This document shows, one piece after another, positions 9,984-21,156 of a stretch of DNA of 64,000 nt (position 1 is its first letter; every line of letters starts with the position of its first letter). A model generated the notes under the pieces. It saw only the letters and a list, made by a program, of their open reading frames with translations. It had not been told where the DNA came from and searched no databases. A program made the position numbers and the translations under genes. This stretch comes from Adenophora triphylla var. japonica (taxonomy: Eukaryota; Streptophyta; Magnoliopsida; Asterales; Campanulaceae): assembly GCA_022495995.1 (NCBI GenBank), contig JAFEMH010001487.1, forward strand, positions 372,001 to 436,000, given 5' to 3'.

Positions 9984-11600
9984 TGCACAAATTACACTAT
10001 AAAATTTTAGGAAAAAATGCAAATATAGTACCCCCAACTATAGGGCTTGTTTGGTTTTCATAACTAAACTAGTTTTTGTTGCAAGCACATTAACTCGTCT
10101 GTTTTGGATAATCGTTTAAAATACCTAGGGCTAAATACATCCATTTTTTCAGTTAAATTGACATATGCAATGCATGTGACCCATTTTATGAAGGGTAAAA
10201 CAGAAAATTCAACATAAAATCAAGTTAAACAACTATGAAGATTCTAAGTGTAAATCTGAAAAGTAAAAAGTGGACTAAATTAATTTTTAATAAAAAAATA
10301 ATAAAACAAATCCCAACCATTTGTTTAATAATTATTATTATTTTATAAAAAAAGTAAAAGGTAGACTAAATTAATTTTATCTTTTAATTATAAATTATTT
10401 CTTTACATTTTCAACTTAATCCATAAGGTGCAATAAAAATAGTAATTAATCTTTTAGGTTAAAAAAATCTTCTTTCTTTATAATAAAATAAGTTTTTTTT
10501 TTTTTGAATAAGCCCCCTTTTCTTTTATTTTTTCAAATTTCCGTTTTTCTATTTCTTCACTTTTTTTTTTTTGACTTTATCATATCATATAAAATCACCA
10601 CCACCAATGTATAACACAACCCATCACCACCATTCACACCGCCACTACCCAGTCACACCACCGCCATCGTTCATCCATAAAATTCAAAAAACCAATAACC
10701 CATTTACAAACAAACCTCCCCATATCCAAATTATAAACATATCCATAACCAAACGTCAATTCAAACAAAAAAAATTAAACCCAACAACACACTTTTGGAC
10801 TCAGAGATTTGAAGAAAAAATAATTAGAAACCCACCATTTAGGTTACAACGATTTTCAACATATCTGATTTCAATTTTTTCGGAATCACAACCCCAACAA
10901 TCCATTCTACAACTCTATTGTTCTTAAGACCAAGTTCAACAGGATCTGATCTTGATAGTGGTTGAGCTTGCCAACCTGTACTATCTCGACGCCATCGTCA
11001 ACCTCACCACAGCCACCACACAGCCGCCACCTTCATTGCCAAAAGCTGATAATTTTTACCCAAAACCATTCCACTATCAGTCAATATACCAACACAAAAC
11101 CAACTCCATTCCATCAAAATTAAAAAATTTAAACCAAAATCAGAAAATCAAAACTCAAAACTCAGAAGTGGATCTAGATCTGAAGAAAAGAGATGAAGAG
11201 AAATGGATCTGAAAGGGCTGAGATTTTTGGAGTAAAAGGAGGTCGCCGGAGGAGGCCGGAGGAAGGAGAGAGACTGTCCGTGAGATTGTGTGTGTGTTTA
11301 TGCAGATTAATGAGAAAGGGGAGGGGAGGGGAGGGGAGGGGAGGAGAAGTGCTTTACTCTTTAAAATTGTGCTATTTTATTTTGCATTGATTTCCCATTT
11401 TACCCTTATAAATTATGTCACATGCACAATTATCCGAAAAAAATTGATGTTGTTAGCCATAGGTATCTTAAACGAGCATCCAAAACAGATCTGGTACTTT
11501 GGTTGCAATGAAAACTAGTTTAGATATTAAAATCAAACAAGCCCTATAGTTGGGTACTATATTTTCATTTTTTCCAAAATTTTAAGATATAAATTGCGCT
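9984..11600. mobile_element. Long-terminal-inverted-repeat DNA element (MULE-like), about 1.6 kb
   Basis: The left arm (about 9984-10095) and right arm (about 11500-11600) are imperfect inverted repeats of about 100 bp. Both contain atatagtaccc(cc)aactata, gggcttgtttg and aactaaactagttttt / aaaactagtttagat. No clean target duplication was recognised at the outer edges. The interior has trinucleotide-rich sequence (accaccacc, 10595-10680) and a purine-rich block (about 11205-11350, ggagg and gggga runs) that resembles a scrambled plant first exon. There is no transposase. It may be a Mutator-like or other TIR element. Confidence 0.55.
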
Positions 11601-11719
11601 GAAAAAATGCATATATAATATTGTAAAAGCTGAACACATAACCTCAAGTAAAAACCTGACGCTTTACCACTAAATTAGACACATTTATTAATGGGTAGAC
11701 TAGCTATGATACCTATAGT

Positions 11720-14700
11720 TAGGGATGGCAACGGATCGGATTCGGATCGGATCAGGCCTGATCCGAATCCGATCCGAACACAATATGCCTCGATCCGAAT
11801 CCGATCCGAAACTACTTGTACCGAGCCCCGATCCTAACCCCGATCCGATCCGAGACATTAAAAAAAAAAAAAAAGACAATAAACCAAACTGTAATTACAA
11901 AATCAGCAGTTAAGCACCTGTTTTAGAACAAACCATACAACAAATTTCAAAACTAAGAAATGTTTAATACAAACCACACAACAAATCCCAAAAATAAGAA
12001 ATATTTAATACAAGCCACTCCAAATAAATTCAAATTTTTCAGTCAAACTTGAAACTTGAAAACTGAGATCCAAATTGTAAAAGAAACCTATGACTTCTTT
12101 CCAGTCATAACCGATTCAGCGGTTCATCTACTGTTATTGCAACCAATGCCCCTTCGTACTGACATCGTTCTTTCTCATCATCACATAGGACCTCTTTTAC
12201 CGCCATTCGCAGGTCATCTGTATGAAATATGCCAAAGTATGTATTTATCAAATATAGCACCATAAAACCTTAGAGGACTCAGGTGAAAATAATAGGAAGA
12301 TGAGCAAAGATACATGAGTTTATATTCCAATTACTACTGAAAACTAAGAACAAAAATAAATAAATAACAATAGTAATTACCATAATAATAATAGACACAG
12401 AATCTTCAGAAAAGTTTAAGGTTTATGCACTTGCAACATAAGATACGCCAACAGAAAAAAGTGATTTCACAGTAAGGAGACAAAAATCAAGTTGGAAGAT
12501 AGCAACACAACATGGTGTTTAAATTTGCTTGTGGTAGGAATATGGAGATGGCCTAGTTAATGTAATGGCTGTAATAAAAAAATTTAACTTTTAAAGTACG
12601 TTATACCTACTCAATCACTCTCAACATCATCAATGCAAGTTGCCAAGTTCCGCTCATCCTCAACCATCAAAGAAAGTTCTTCATAGAAAAAGAGTTCAAG
12701 TTAGTAAATAATATTAACTAGTTGCAAAATATGAAAATATAGCAAATTCAAATAGTTTACCCTTGTGTTCATTTCGAAGCCAATTTTGAGTGCACATCAA
12801 TGCTTCCAAGGTATTAGGAGCCAATCTACTCTGATGGGGGCTAACAATTCTTCCACTTGTGCTAAAAACCGACTCCTATGCAACACTTGTAACCGAAATA
12901 GCAAGGATGTCCCTAGCAATTTTTTGTAGAATTGGAAATTTATTACCATTCATCCTCCACCATCCCAAAATATCGAACTTGGAAGACCTTGGTACCACTT
13001 TTTCTTCCAAATAATGATCTAGTTCCGATTTTACATCCACTTGACTAGAAGTGGTGCTTACGAACATGTCATAATCCGAAAGAGAGTCATTTGCATTACC
13101 CGAAGATTTGGAAGAAAATGTCCCACACACAACACTTTCATTCCCAAGTCCCTCACTTTTACTTTGGTACTCATTCAACAAATCATAACAACGATTCCAA
13201 ATTTTATCAATCTCAATGAAAGCCAAATCACCATAAATACGGGGCAAAAACAATCAAGAAGCTTCAACTTATATCTTGGATCTAAAACACATGCAATCCC
13301 TAGAATTTAATGACATTTACCCCAATATTTATCATACTTTTCAAGCATTCTTTTTGCCATATCCGAGATAAAGATTTCAGAATCTTTAACCCAAGTATTT
13401 AATGCCAATTTGATATCACAAACTTTTACAAAAAACTCGTTAGCCGTAGGATAAGAAGTTCCCGAAAACATTACCGTTACATCATAAAACAACTTCAATC
13501 TCTCGTTAATTTTTTCCACTTTTCTCCAATCTTCCTCACTCGGTAAACAATTATATGATCGTTCTTTTTGTTTCAATCTTGGAAATACAGCTTTATACAA
13601 CAAGGCCGTTTTAAGCATAACATAAGTTGAATTCCACCTAGTCGGACAATCAAGAGTCAAACACTTAGTCTCTTTAATTGATAGATGACCGTTTCCTCAA
13701 ATTTTTGAATTCTACCTCGAGACCCTATCCAAAAAAAGACACTATTTCTCACCTTTTCAACCTCACTTTTAATGACTTCTAAACCATCTTTAACAATCAA
13801 GTTCAAAATATGAGCACAACAACGCATGTGAAGCATATCCCCCCTCATCATTAGTGTGTTAGGATCTAGTCTATCAATAATCTTGTCTAACATGGCATCA
13901 TTAGAAGTTGCATTGCCAACGGTGATTGTCGACAATTTACTATCAACATTTAAATCCATTAAAGCTTCAACGAGATTGTCCGTAAGGATATCACTGTTAT
14001 GTGGAGGAGGAACATAAATAAACCTAAATTAAATACAATGAAAATAAATTTGTTATAACCAAGTAGACAAAAAATATGCAACTAAAAGTAAAAACATAGT
14101 AAAAATCAAGCAAACCAAAATTTAGCCGACTTTGGAAAACCCACTCGGAATCAATATAGTGAGCGGTAACTGACATGAACCCTCTCTTGGTTGGCTTTGC
14201 ACTCCACATATCCGTGGTAATAGCCACTCTAGACTCCAAACTATGTAACATCTCAACCATCTTCTCTCTCATAGAATGATAAATCTTCAAAATATCACTC
14301 TTTACTGTATTTCTTGTAATGGTTCCAAACAACGGTTGGAGGCTTGTTGTGAATGAACGAAATCCCTCATGATTAACCATGCTCAATGGATATTCATGTA
14401 ATACAATCATATTGGCAAGTTCATTCCTTGACACATCTTTATCAAAAACAAACGGACGATATTGCATCGTACCATCTCCTTTTTTCTCCACACCTTGCAA
14501 CAACATTTGTCCAACGTCTCTATTCTTTCTCTTTCTACACCTCTCTAAGTGATTTTTCAAATGACTAGTACCCTTTGAACTTTCACCAACTAGATGTTCA
14601 TGGCAATGGTTACAAATTGCAATAGCACCCTCCTTCGTTACTGTTTTAGTCATCTCCTTCCAAACCATAGACCTTAATTTCTTAGTAGTACAAGCTTTCT

Positions 14701-15838
14701 CACTCACAGTCACAGAAGGATTCGAACCAGTTGCAGTCTTGCTTGCAACACTTTGAGAGGCATCACAATCTTGGTTCAGAGGTTCATTATTGTCTTCACC
14801 ATCATCAATATTAATTGTATTCCCTTGATCAACCTCATTAGACATCTATCAAATTAAAAAAAAAAGAATTTAGTAAGAACATCAAGTAAGGCAGTATGGA
14901 GAATCAAATTACCAATTCAAGTGATAAAGACAACATGGACAGTCAGATAAAGACCATCATACAAATCAGGTTCATCATCTGAACAAATGCATTAAAATAA
15001 AACAAATTGAAAGCTTCTATATACGGGAAACATGCACCTTAAATTTAGTTTCAAAATTAGTATGAATACATACAGGTAAGCTAGTACAGACTACCAAACT
15101 GGTCATGCCTAAGAATGAGTAATGGAAGTATTCTAAGTTAAATAGAAGACAGCAGGGACGGTGAGAACATCTGCTCACTAAAACTGACTTTTCTTTTTTT
15201 AAAAAATACTTAAAAAAAACATCGAAGAATGGTTTAAGGTAGAAATTGAGGATTATAAAATGAAATTAAAAGTTTTAAATGGAAAAAATCAAGAGAAAGT
15301 ACCTTGAGAGAGTTCGTCGATCGGAATTTAAAGAAATTGAGGGCATTTGTTCTTTGTGCTTTGGAGAGAGAGAGAGAAGGAATAGATGATCCGAGAGAGG
15401 CGCGAGGGAGGAGGAGAGGAGGTCGCTGGTGGCTGGAGGTGAGAGGAAGAACGGTGCGGCGTCGGCGTAAGGGACTGGGGGAGTGAGCGGCGCTGAGAGT
15501 GAGAGCAGAGAGAGAGAGAGGGGCCTTGGTTGGAAACTTGGAATGAATGAAAACCTAGGTATATTTTTCTTTATATATTAAGACTTAAATTTAAATTTAA
15601 CAAAACATGAGGGGTATAATTGAATATCAAAACCCTAATAAAACGGATCGGATCAGATCGGATCTCGGGTCGAATGCATTTCGGATCAGATCGGATCGGG
15701 TTCGGATCGGATCGGATCATACCATAAACCGAACCCGATCCGTAATCCGATTGGATCGGGAAAATTTCTGCCAAATTCGAATTTTTCGGATCGGATCGCC
15801 TTCGAAACTGATCGGGTTCGGTAAAATTGCCATCCCTA
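11720..15838 (-). mobile_element. Full-length hAT transposon with 8-bp target duplication CCTATAGT
   Basis: cctatagt lies at 11712-11719 and again at 15839-15846. The element starts tagggatggcaacgg and ends attgccatcccta, a matching hAT inverted repeat. The 60-150 bp at each end are dense in cggatcggatc motifs, likely transposase-binding subterminal repeats. The transposase gene runs on the minus strand between 14845 and about 12765. The ends look intact, so the element could still be mobilised by a related source even though its own gene is broken. Confidence 0.92.
12765..14845 (-). pseudogene. hAT transposase (BED zinc finger, RNase H-like core, hAT dimerisation domain), decayed
   Basis: The start is the ATG at 14845. 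An N-terminal BED finger (about residues 60-110, CNHC ... HLKNHLERC) is followed by the hAT core motif ITTDMWSAKPTKRGFMSVTA. A probable intron interrupts near 14025-14125. Coding then resumes with PPPHNSDILTDNLVEAL and the conserved DNATSND-like stretch (here GNATSND). Further pieces are LDCPTRWNSTYVMLKTALL (from about 13655) and, at the C-terminus, SKFDILGWWRMNGNKFPIL and a dimerisation tail SGRIVSPHQSRLAPNTLEAL ending about 12765. Frames change near 13660-13720 and 13250-13310, and an in-frame TAG at about 12875 sits where VASES-type sequence is expected. Length and order match ricesleeper-like transposases; the gene is inactive. Confidence 0.88.
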
Positions 15839-15852
15839 CCTATAGTTGTAGA

Positions 15853-16443
15853 TGTTGGAAAATTTGTGAATTAATGTTAATGAGAAATTGATTTTCTCTA
15901 GTTAAAGTAGAATTCAATGTGTGATTTTTGGGTTTGTGGATAATTAATCAAAAATTGAATTCCGTTTAAAGGAATTATGAGTCTTTTATGTTTGAGTTGT
16001 TACAAAAACAAATATGAGTTATTTCTTATAATTGCTATTTTATTAATGGATTGATTTCTCTAATTAAGTTAGAGAATATGTAACAATACTAATCATAATG
16101 TTGAGGTTAATTATACATGGTTAATGTCAATTAATCCTAATTTCCTACATGTTATTCGTATATTTGCTGTTGTCTCTTTTATTTGGCTAGTTAGAATAAG
16201 TTGGAAGAAAAAGAAGAATAGATAGAAGAAGAGAGAATAATAGAAGAATAGAGAATAGAAAATAGAGAAGATGTTGATAGGAAATTCTTTAGTGTTGTAA
16301 ACTCTAAAGTACAGAAGAATAGATAGAAGAAGAGAGAATAATAGAAGAATAGAGAATAGAAAATAGAGAAGATGTTGATAGGAAATTCTTTAGTGTTGTA
16401 AACTCTAAAGTACATGAATCTTCTCTTGTCAAAATATTCTTCA
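15853..16443 (+). mobile_element. Copia LTR remnant (591 bp) with adjoining primer-site start
   Basis: It begins tgttggaaaatttgtgaa and ends aatattcttca; the next bases tggtatc match the start of the initiator-Met-tRNA primer site (TGGTATCAGAGC) used by many copia elements. Only about 75 bp of interior remain before another element at 16520. The motif ctctaattaagttagaga (about 16055) recurs in related form at about 29590, so the relic at 29554-32891 may belong to the same family. Confidence 0.6.
16212..16413 (+). repeat. Perfect tandem duplication of 101 bp inside the copia LTR
   Basis: 16212-16312 and 16313-16413 appear identical, from agaagaatagatagaagaag to aactctaaagtac. A perfect duplication in an otherwise old LTR points to a recent slippage or unequal-exchange event. 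Confidence 0.9.
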
Positions 16444-16519
16444 TGGTATCTTTGACTTTCTTGTTGGTGATTGTTCAAACATACATTCAATTCGCCAGGA
16501 GGCTCAAGTGAGAAGTTGC

Positions 16520-18124
16520 TGTAATAACCTGAATTTTGTTTTCTTAATTAATAATTTTATTATTTTTTCCTAGATGGACTAGGTTAAGTGGGCTTGGTTG
16601 ATTTAACTTGGATTACTTTTATTTAATTGGGCTAGGTTATCTTTTGGGCTTAGATATTAGAGACCCAACTATAAGTACATCTTTTCAAACCCTAGGAGCC
16701 TTATTAATTTCATATTCAAAGAGAGAAAAAGAGAGAGAGAGTCATGAGAGAGAGAGAAGTCGGCGGAATTAGAAATAGGTAGAGAGAGTAGACAGAGAGA
16801 GGGAGCGGCAGAAGGAGAGAAACTGAGGGAGAGAGAGAGGAGCCGAGCTTGGGAATGAAGAAGGAAGAGGAAGAACCTCCATTGTTGTGTTTTTCAAAGC
16901 TCAAGAACCAAGGTAAACAAACCTTCTCTTATTTTGGATTTCTAGTATAAGAAAATCTTATAAAACCCTAGAAAAAAATCCTAGAACCCTAAAGGTAAAA
17001 CTAGGGTTGAGAAATCAAGTTGTTGTGTTTGAATCTTGAAACCTTTATTGTTGATTGTAACTAAGGATTAGGCATGGAATTCATTGATTTTGATCCAAAT
17101 ATGTCATGCTAGGAAGTTTTATTCAATTAGGAATTGTATTGGTGTTATATGTGTGTCGTGTGTGTGTGTTATGGGTGTGAGTAGCCTGTGCAGCGTGTGT
17201 GTGCAGTATGTGTTGCGTGTGTTCCTGTTCTGTATGTATGAGTTGATGCCAAGTGTGTGTGGGGATGGGATGGTAGCTGTGTGAAAAGGGTTAGGGGTAG
17301 GGTAAGTGTGAGTGAGTCGTGTGTATGCTGCGTGTGTGTGTATGTTGTGTGCGTGGCTGTATAGTGGTTGTACAATGGTTGTACAGAGGGTATGAATGTG
17401 TGTGTGGTATGTCATGTGTGTGTATGTGTGTGTGAGTGAATTAGGGTTAGTGTATGTGTTGGTGTGTGTTTATAGGTGCTGGAAAAGGTGTGTTTAGTGT
17501 ATGTAAAATTGGTGGAAGTGAATTGAAAGGGGTTTAGAATCTAGAAACCCTAGGATAAATTCAATAGACCTAAAGGGGTGAAAGAGTAACCTTTAGAAGA
17601 TTTAAAGAAGAATAACTCTTAGATGATCATGGCCATTAAATTTAATTTTTGGGTTAAGTAAATAAAGGATATTTTTACCCTAAGAGAACCTTTTGCGTGA
17701 TTGTAGATTCGTGCGAGTATCGTTGCAAGGAAAGTGCAAGTACAAAGGTAAGGGATTATACATCATTTAAGTTCATTGATTTTCGCTCCGTTTCATTATT
17801 TAGGCTTCCGCATATTTCTTGGCGATGTACGTTCCTTTGATACATAAAAGCTGACCTCGCGTCGATATTTGTTTTGACTCCCTCGTTTACCGTTATTTGC
17901 TAATCTTTTGCTATTTGTTTGCTAAATCGTTCTTTTGGTTTCGTAAATACGGAAATATTATTGTCCTTGTAAAAGTTCGTATTTTGTATAAAATAAGTAT
18001 GATATAATTTTGTGTTCCATCAATGATCACTAAGTTAGACAACCTGCTTTGGCGGGTTATATTTGATATTTGACCTTCGGGCAAACTTAGTTCACCGCTT
18101 CAAATTAGTAGGGGGGTGTTTCAG
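16520..18124 (+). mobile_element. Putative gypsy-type LTR or LTR fragment
   Basis: It starts tgtaataacctgaattttg and has a TATA-like caactataagtacatc at about 16667 followed by a purine-rich GAGA leader (16720-16840). A plausible end is gggtgtttca near 18124. No target duplication was found. 18125-18296 reads like continuing retroelement sequence up to the SIRE-like element. The boundary call is weak. Confidence 0.4.
17147..17480 (+). repeat. GT-rich low-complexity tract
   Basis: Irregular (TG)n with interspersed tgtgtatg and gtgagtg units. Strand-specific TG richness suggests an expanded, decayed microsatellite. Reading frames across it (HTHT-type) are artefacts. Confidence 0.85.
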
Positions 18125-18296
18125 ATACACTGTTTAGGACTCTGCGGAGTCATTTTTGTTCCCTTGTGGGATTTTGTTTGATAAGGTCAGTGGACCACTT
18201 TTGTGATCATGATGTCTTTGAATGATTTGATTATCTACCGCTGGTTTGTGACGGTTGTAGATAATTAGATCACTCGAGTCAACTTTGTTCAGCTTA

Positions 18297-20033
18297 TCAG
18301 TCCCTTGAAATTCCTAGGCACAGAGGTCTTGTTATTTGAGAGATTAGAGAGGGATAGGGTAAAGACCACTTCTTAGAGGGTGACTCTCCATAGGCACAGA
18401 TTTTCCTAAAAATGAAATCTCCAAAATTGATATTCCTATTAATACCCAACCTATACAGTAAGTCAGCTTGCACCCTAGTCACAGAGGTCTTGTTATTTGA
18501 GGGGCAAAGGTTGGCAGCAAGAATAGTATGGAGAAAGCAATAAAGAGAGGATAAAGAACCACTTCCCAAATCTTTTGGCTTTACAGGCCAAGTGGTTACT
18601 TTGCCATGGGTGATGGCAGACACAACTTCTTCATCAGACACACCAATCAACTGATCCACAGAATCATCCAAGCCAAGAAAGTCATTGATTACAGCAGGGG
18701 AAAAGGGGACAAATTTTCCTCTAACATAGACAGAGAGGGGAGAGTAGCATCTATCTAGTCCTTTGGTCAAGTTGGCATAAAATTCATACACCATCTTAGG
18801 ATAGAATGGGAGAGGGTGATCCACAGTTAGAAACATGCCTCTCTCTTCAAAGAATTTATCCATTCCTAATTTGAAGAAAGTTTCCCTATCTCTTTCCATA
18901 TCCACAATAAAAGCCTTATTAGAAAACAGACCAAACCTTTCAGAGGCATCCTTGGTTAAAAATTTCTTATAAAAGGGTTTAGGGGTAGGAGTAATGGAAA
19001 GAGTTGTAGAAATAACCTTATCAGCCTTCTTTCTGGTGGGTGTGCGTCTGGATGTGTGCACATCTTCAGACACATCCTTTGTTGGAGATGGTATTTTGAC
19101 AGACTCCACCTCTGTCTCATCATCAGAAGATGCATCCTTTTCTTGGTCTTCCTTTTCTTGTTCAAGCTCTTCTCTTCCTAGCTTGAAGTTGGCATCTGAG
19201 GCAGTATCATCACTATCATAGCTAGACTAAGATTCATAAGCTTCTTCCTCAATGGGCTCTAGGTCTGTAGCAGCCACCTTTTTCTTGCCTTTTAACTCCA
19301 TCAAGATATTTTCCAAGGGCTCCTCATCACTAAACACAGATGAATCATCAATAGGATTTGTATCCTCAGGGACAGGAGCATAAACAACAGGAGTAGGAGC
19401 AGGGATAATTGGATCAGAAAGCTTACTAGGAGAGGATGGAACAGGATTAATGGGTTCACCATGGGGAATAGTTTCAGAAGGAGCAATAACAGGGTCAACA
19501 ACTGAGGGAGGAGGATTTGAGGGTTGAGCCCAAGTTCTAACAAGAGGAGGAATTACCTCTTCTTCTTCTTCATCATCACAGGTTATGGCGGTAGAGGGCT
19601 TGCCACCAGGTTTCTTCAGGTTCTTCAGCTTGTCAGCTTCTGACAATTTCCTAACCCTATGCGATCGTCGTAGATTGCGTTGGGAAACTGGGATCGCAGC
19701 ATGGCTTAAGGGTTTTGCTGGAGTAAGCTTCCTCTTTTTAGTGGAAGAAGGTTCAACAGAGGATGGAACAGGGGCGACAATCGATGGTTGTAAAACCGGA
19801 GAGATTGGAGCTCTAGGGTTTTCAGAAGCTGGTGGAACAGACAAGGGTTCCAATGTAGGGAATTTAGAGGGAGATCGTTCCATTGAGGAGCTCGACGAGA
19901 ATGAAGGAGGAGGAATTTCAGCTAGAAATTTGGAAATTACAGGATTGGAGGTAACTGGAGCTTCAGCAATGGCGATAGCAAGGGGCTTAATGTCTAGGAC
20001 GTCTTCCTCTCGAATGATTGAATGATCAGCCAT
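18297..20033 (-). pseudogene. Extra 3' ORF of a SIRE-like element ('putative plant transposon protein' type), one nonsense codon
   Basis: Translation from the ATG at 20033 gives a proline/serine-rich N-terminal half with a basic patch (about residues 118-150, SQRNLRRSHRVRKLSEADK) and acidic runs. An in-frame TAG follows EEEAYES at about 19222; the same frame then continues with further acidic sequence and a folded C-terminal part, including FFEERGMFLTVDHPLPFYP, EFYANL, VYVRGKFVPFSPAVINDFLG and WPVKPKDLG. This pattern matches the domain annotated in many plant retroelement ORFs as putative plant transposon protein. Function is unknown; an envelope-like or nucleic-acid-binding role has been suggested for SIRE ORFs. 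The frame stops at the element's truncated edge, after CLGISRD. Confidence 0.7.
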
Positions 20034-21156
20034 TTAAACACCTCAAGAGCGTTAGGTTGAACAGTAACAAGGAATTAATTGCAATGTGTGTGAGATTGTG
20101 TGCAAAAGGAAGGAAGAACAAAAGGTTTTAGCAAGGGTTTATGGGGGATGGGACGGATGTGAGGTCTAATTAATACTCACAGCTCCCCTTTTCCAACTGA
20201 AACTTGGAATCCTTCACCAAAAAGGTCTCACACAACCCAAATACCTTAGGAGTCCTCCAACGGCTAGAAACATTTGAGATTACCACACACAACCAACTTC
20301 GAAGAAATAGGAGATTAAAATAAACAAGATTTTGATAGAGTTTTATGGAAACAAAAATAATTCAGCCATATCTTAAAAAAAAAAAAAACAGAATCCCAAT
20401 CGAATTTTCCATCATTTTCAAACAAGGAATGATACACACATTTTTCTTTCATGAGAGATAATGGAGATCAAAAACCTATAAAATCAAAGAATAAATTAAG
20501 AAAGAAAATAAATTAACTAATATATTTACAAAGCTCCTATATGACCTAAAAAAAGCGATATGCCTAGCATGATGCAAACACATAAGTGATGGAAAAATCT
20601 CAGCTTATAGATGTGGCATAGGATGTGAGTCACATTTGGGGACACATTTAGATCACAAAAAGTCAATGAGCAATAATCCAATCTGCACAGCCTCTAGGAT
20701 GCATCCATCAATTTATTTATTTATTTTTTTTTGTTGTGGATTTTTTGCATTGTGAGTAGCTTTCACTTTACTTTAATCCCAAAGATAGCCCTTTTTCTCA
20801 ATGCTCTTATCAAGTTTGATTTCAAGTTTTCTTATGAAAATCACTTGATCACAATGGTCTGACTTCATACTAAGGGTGAAGCAGCTGTTTCTCACATATT
20901 TTTTTTTCTTTTTATAGCACCCACTGTGAGATACCTAGGAAGGTTATATCAAGTCATCAAAAGAAAACAGGAAGTGCTCACAATTAAGTAATCAAAAATA
21001 ATGTCAAAGATGAAGACTCACAAGTGATCACACTGAGAAATTTCATGCTAATGCATGATATTTTTTTGATTTTTATTTTTTATAATTTTTTTTTCTTTCA
21101 GTTAATCTAATATACAGATGTGTTAGAGGATGTGAGACACATTTGTGCTCACAACC
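20034..21156 (-). other. Spacer between pol and the extra ORF of the SIRE-like element
   Basis: No coding capacity is evident. It contains two related phrases with gatgtgag(ac/tc)acattt (about 20620 and 21130) and poly-T runs. It presumably holds the splice acceptor or internal promoter region for the downstream ORF; I see no definite signal. Confidence 0.5.

Noticed and set aside
10571..11390. Possible gene in the long-inverted-repeat element (frames of 118 and 86 codons)
   Set aside because: Low-complexity H/T/P- and K/Q-rich peptides, no domain, overlapping purine- and pyrimidine-rich tracts.
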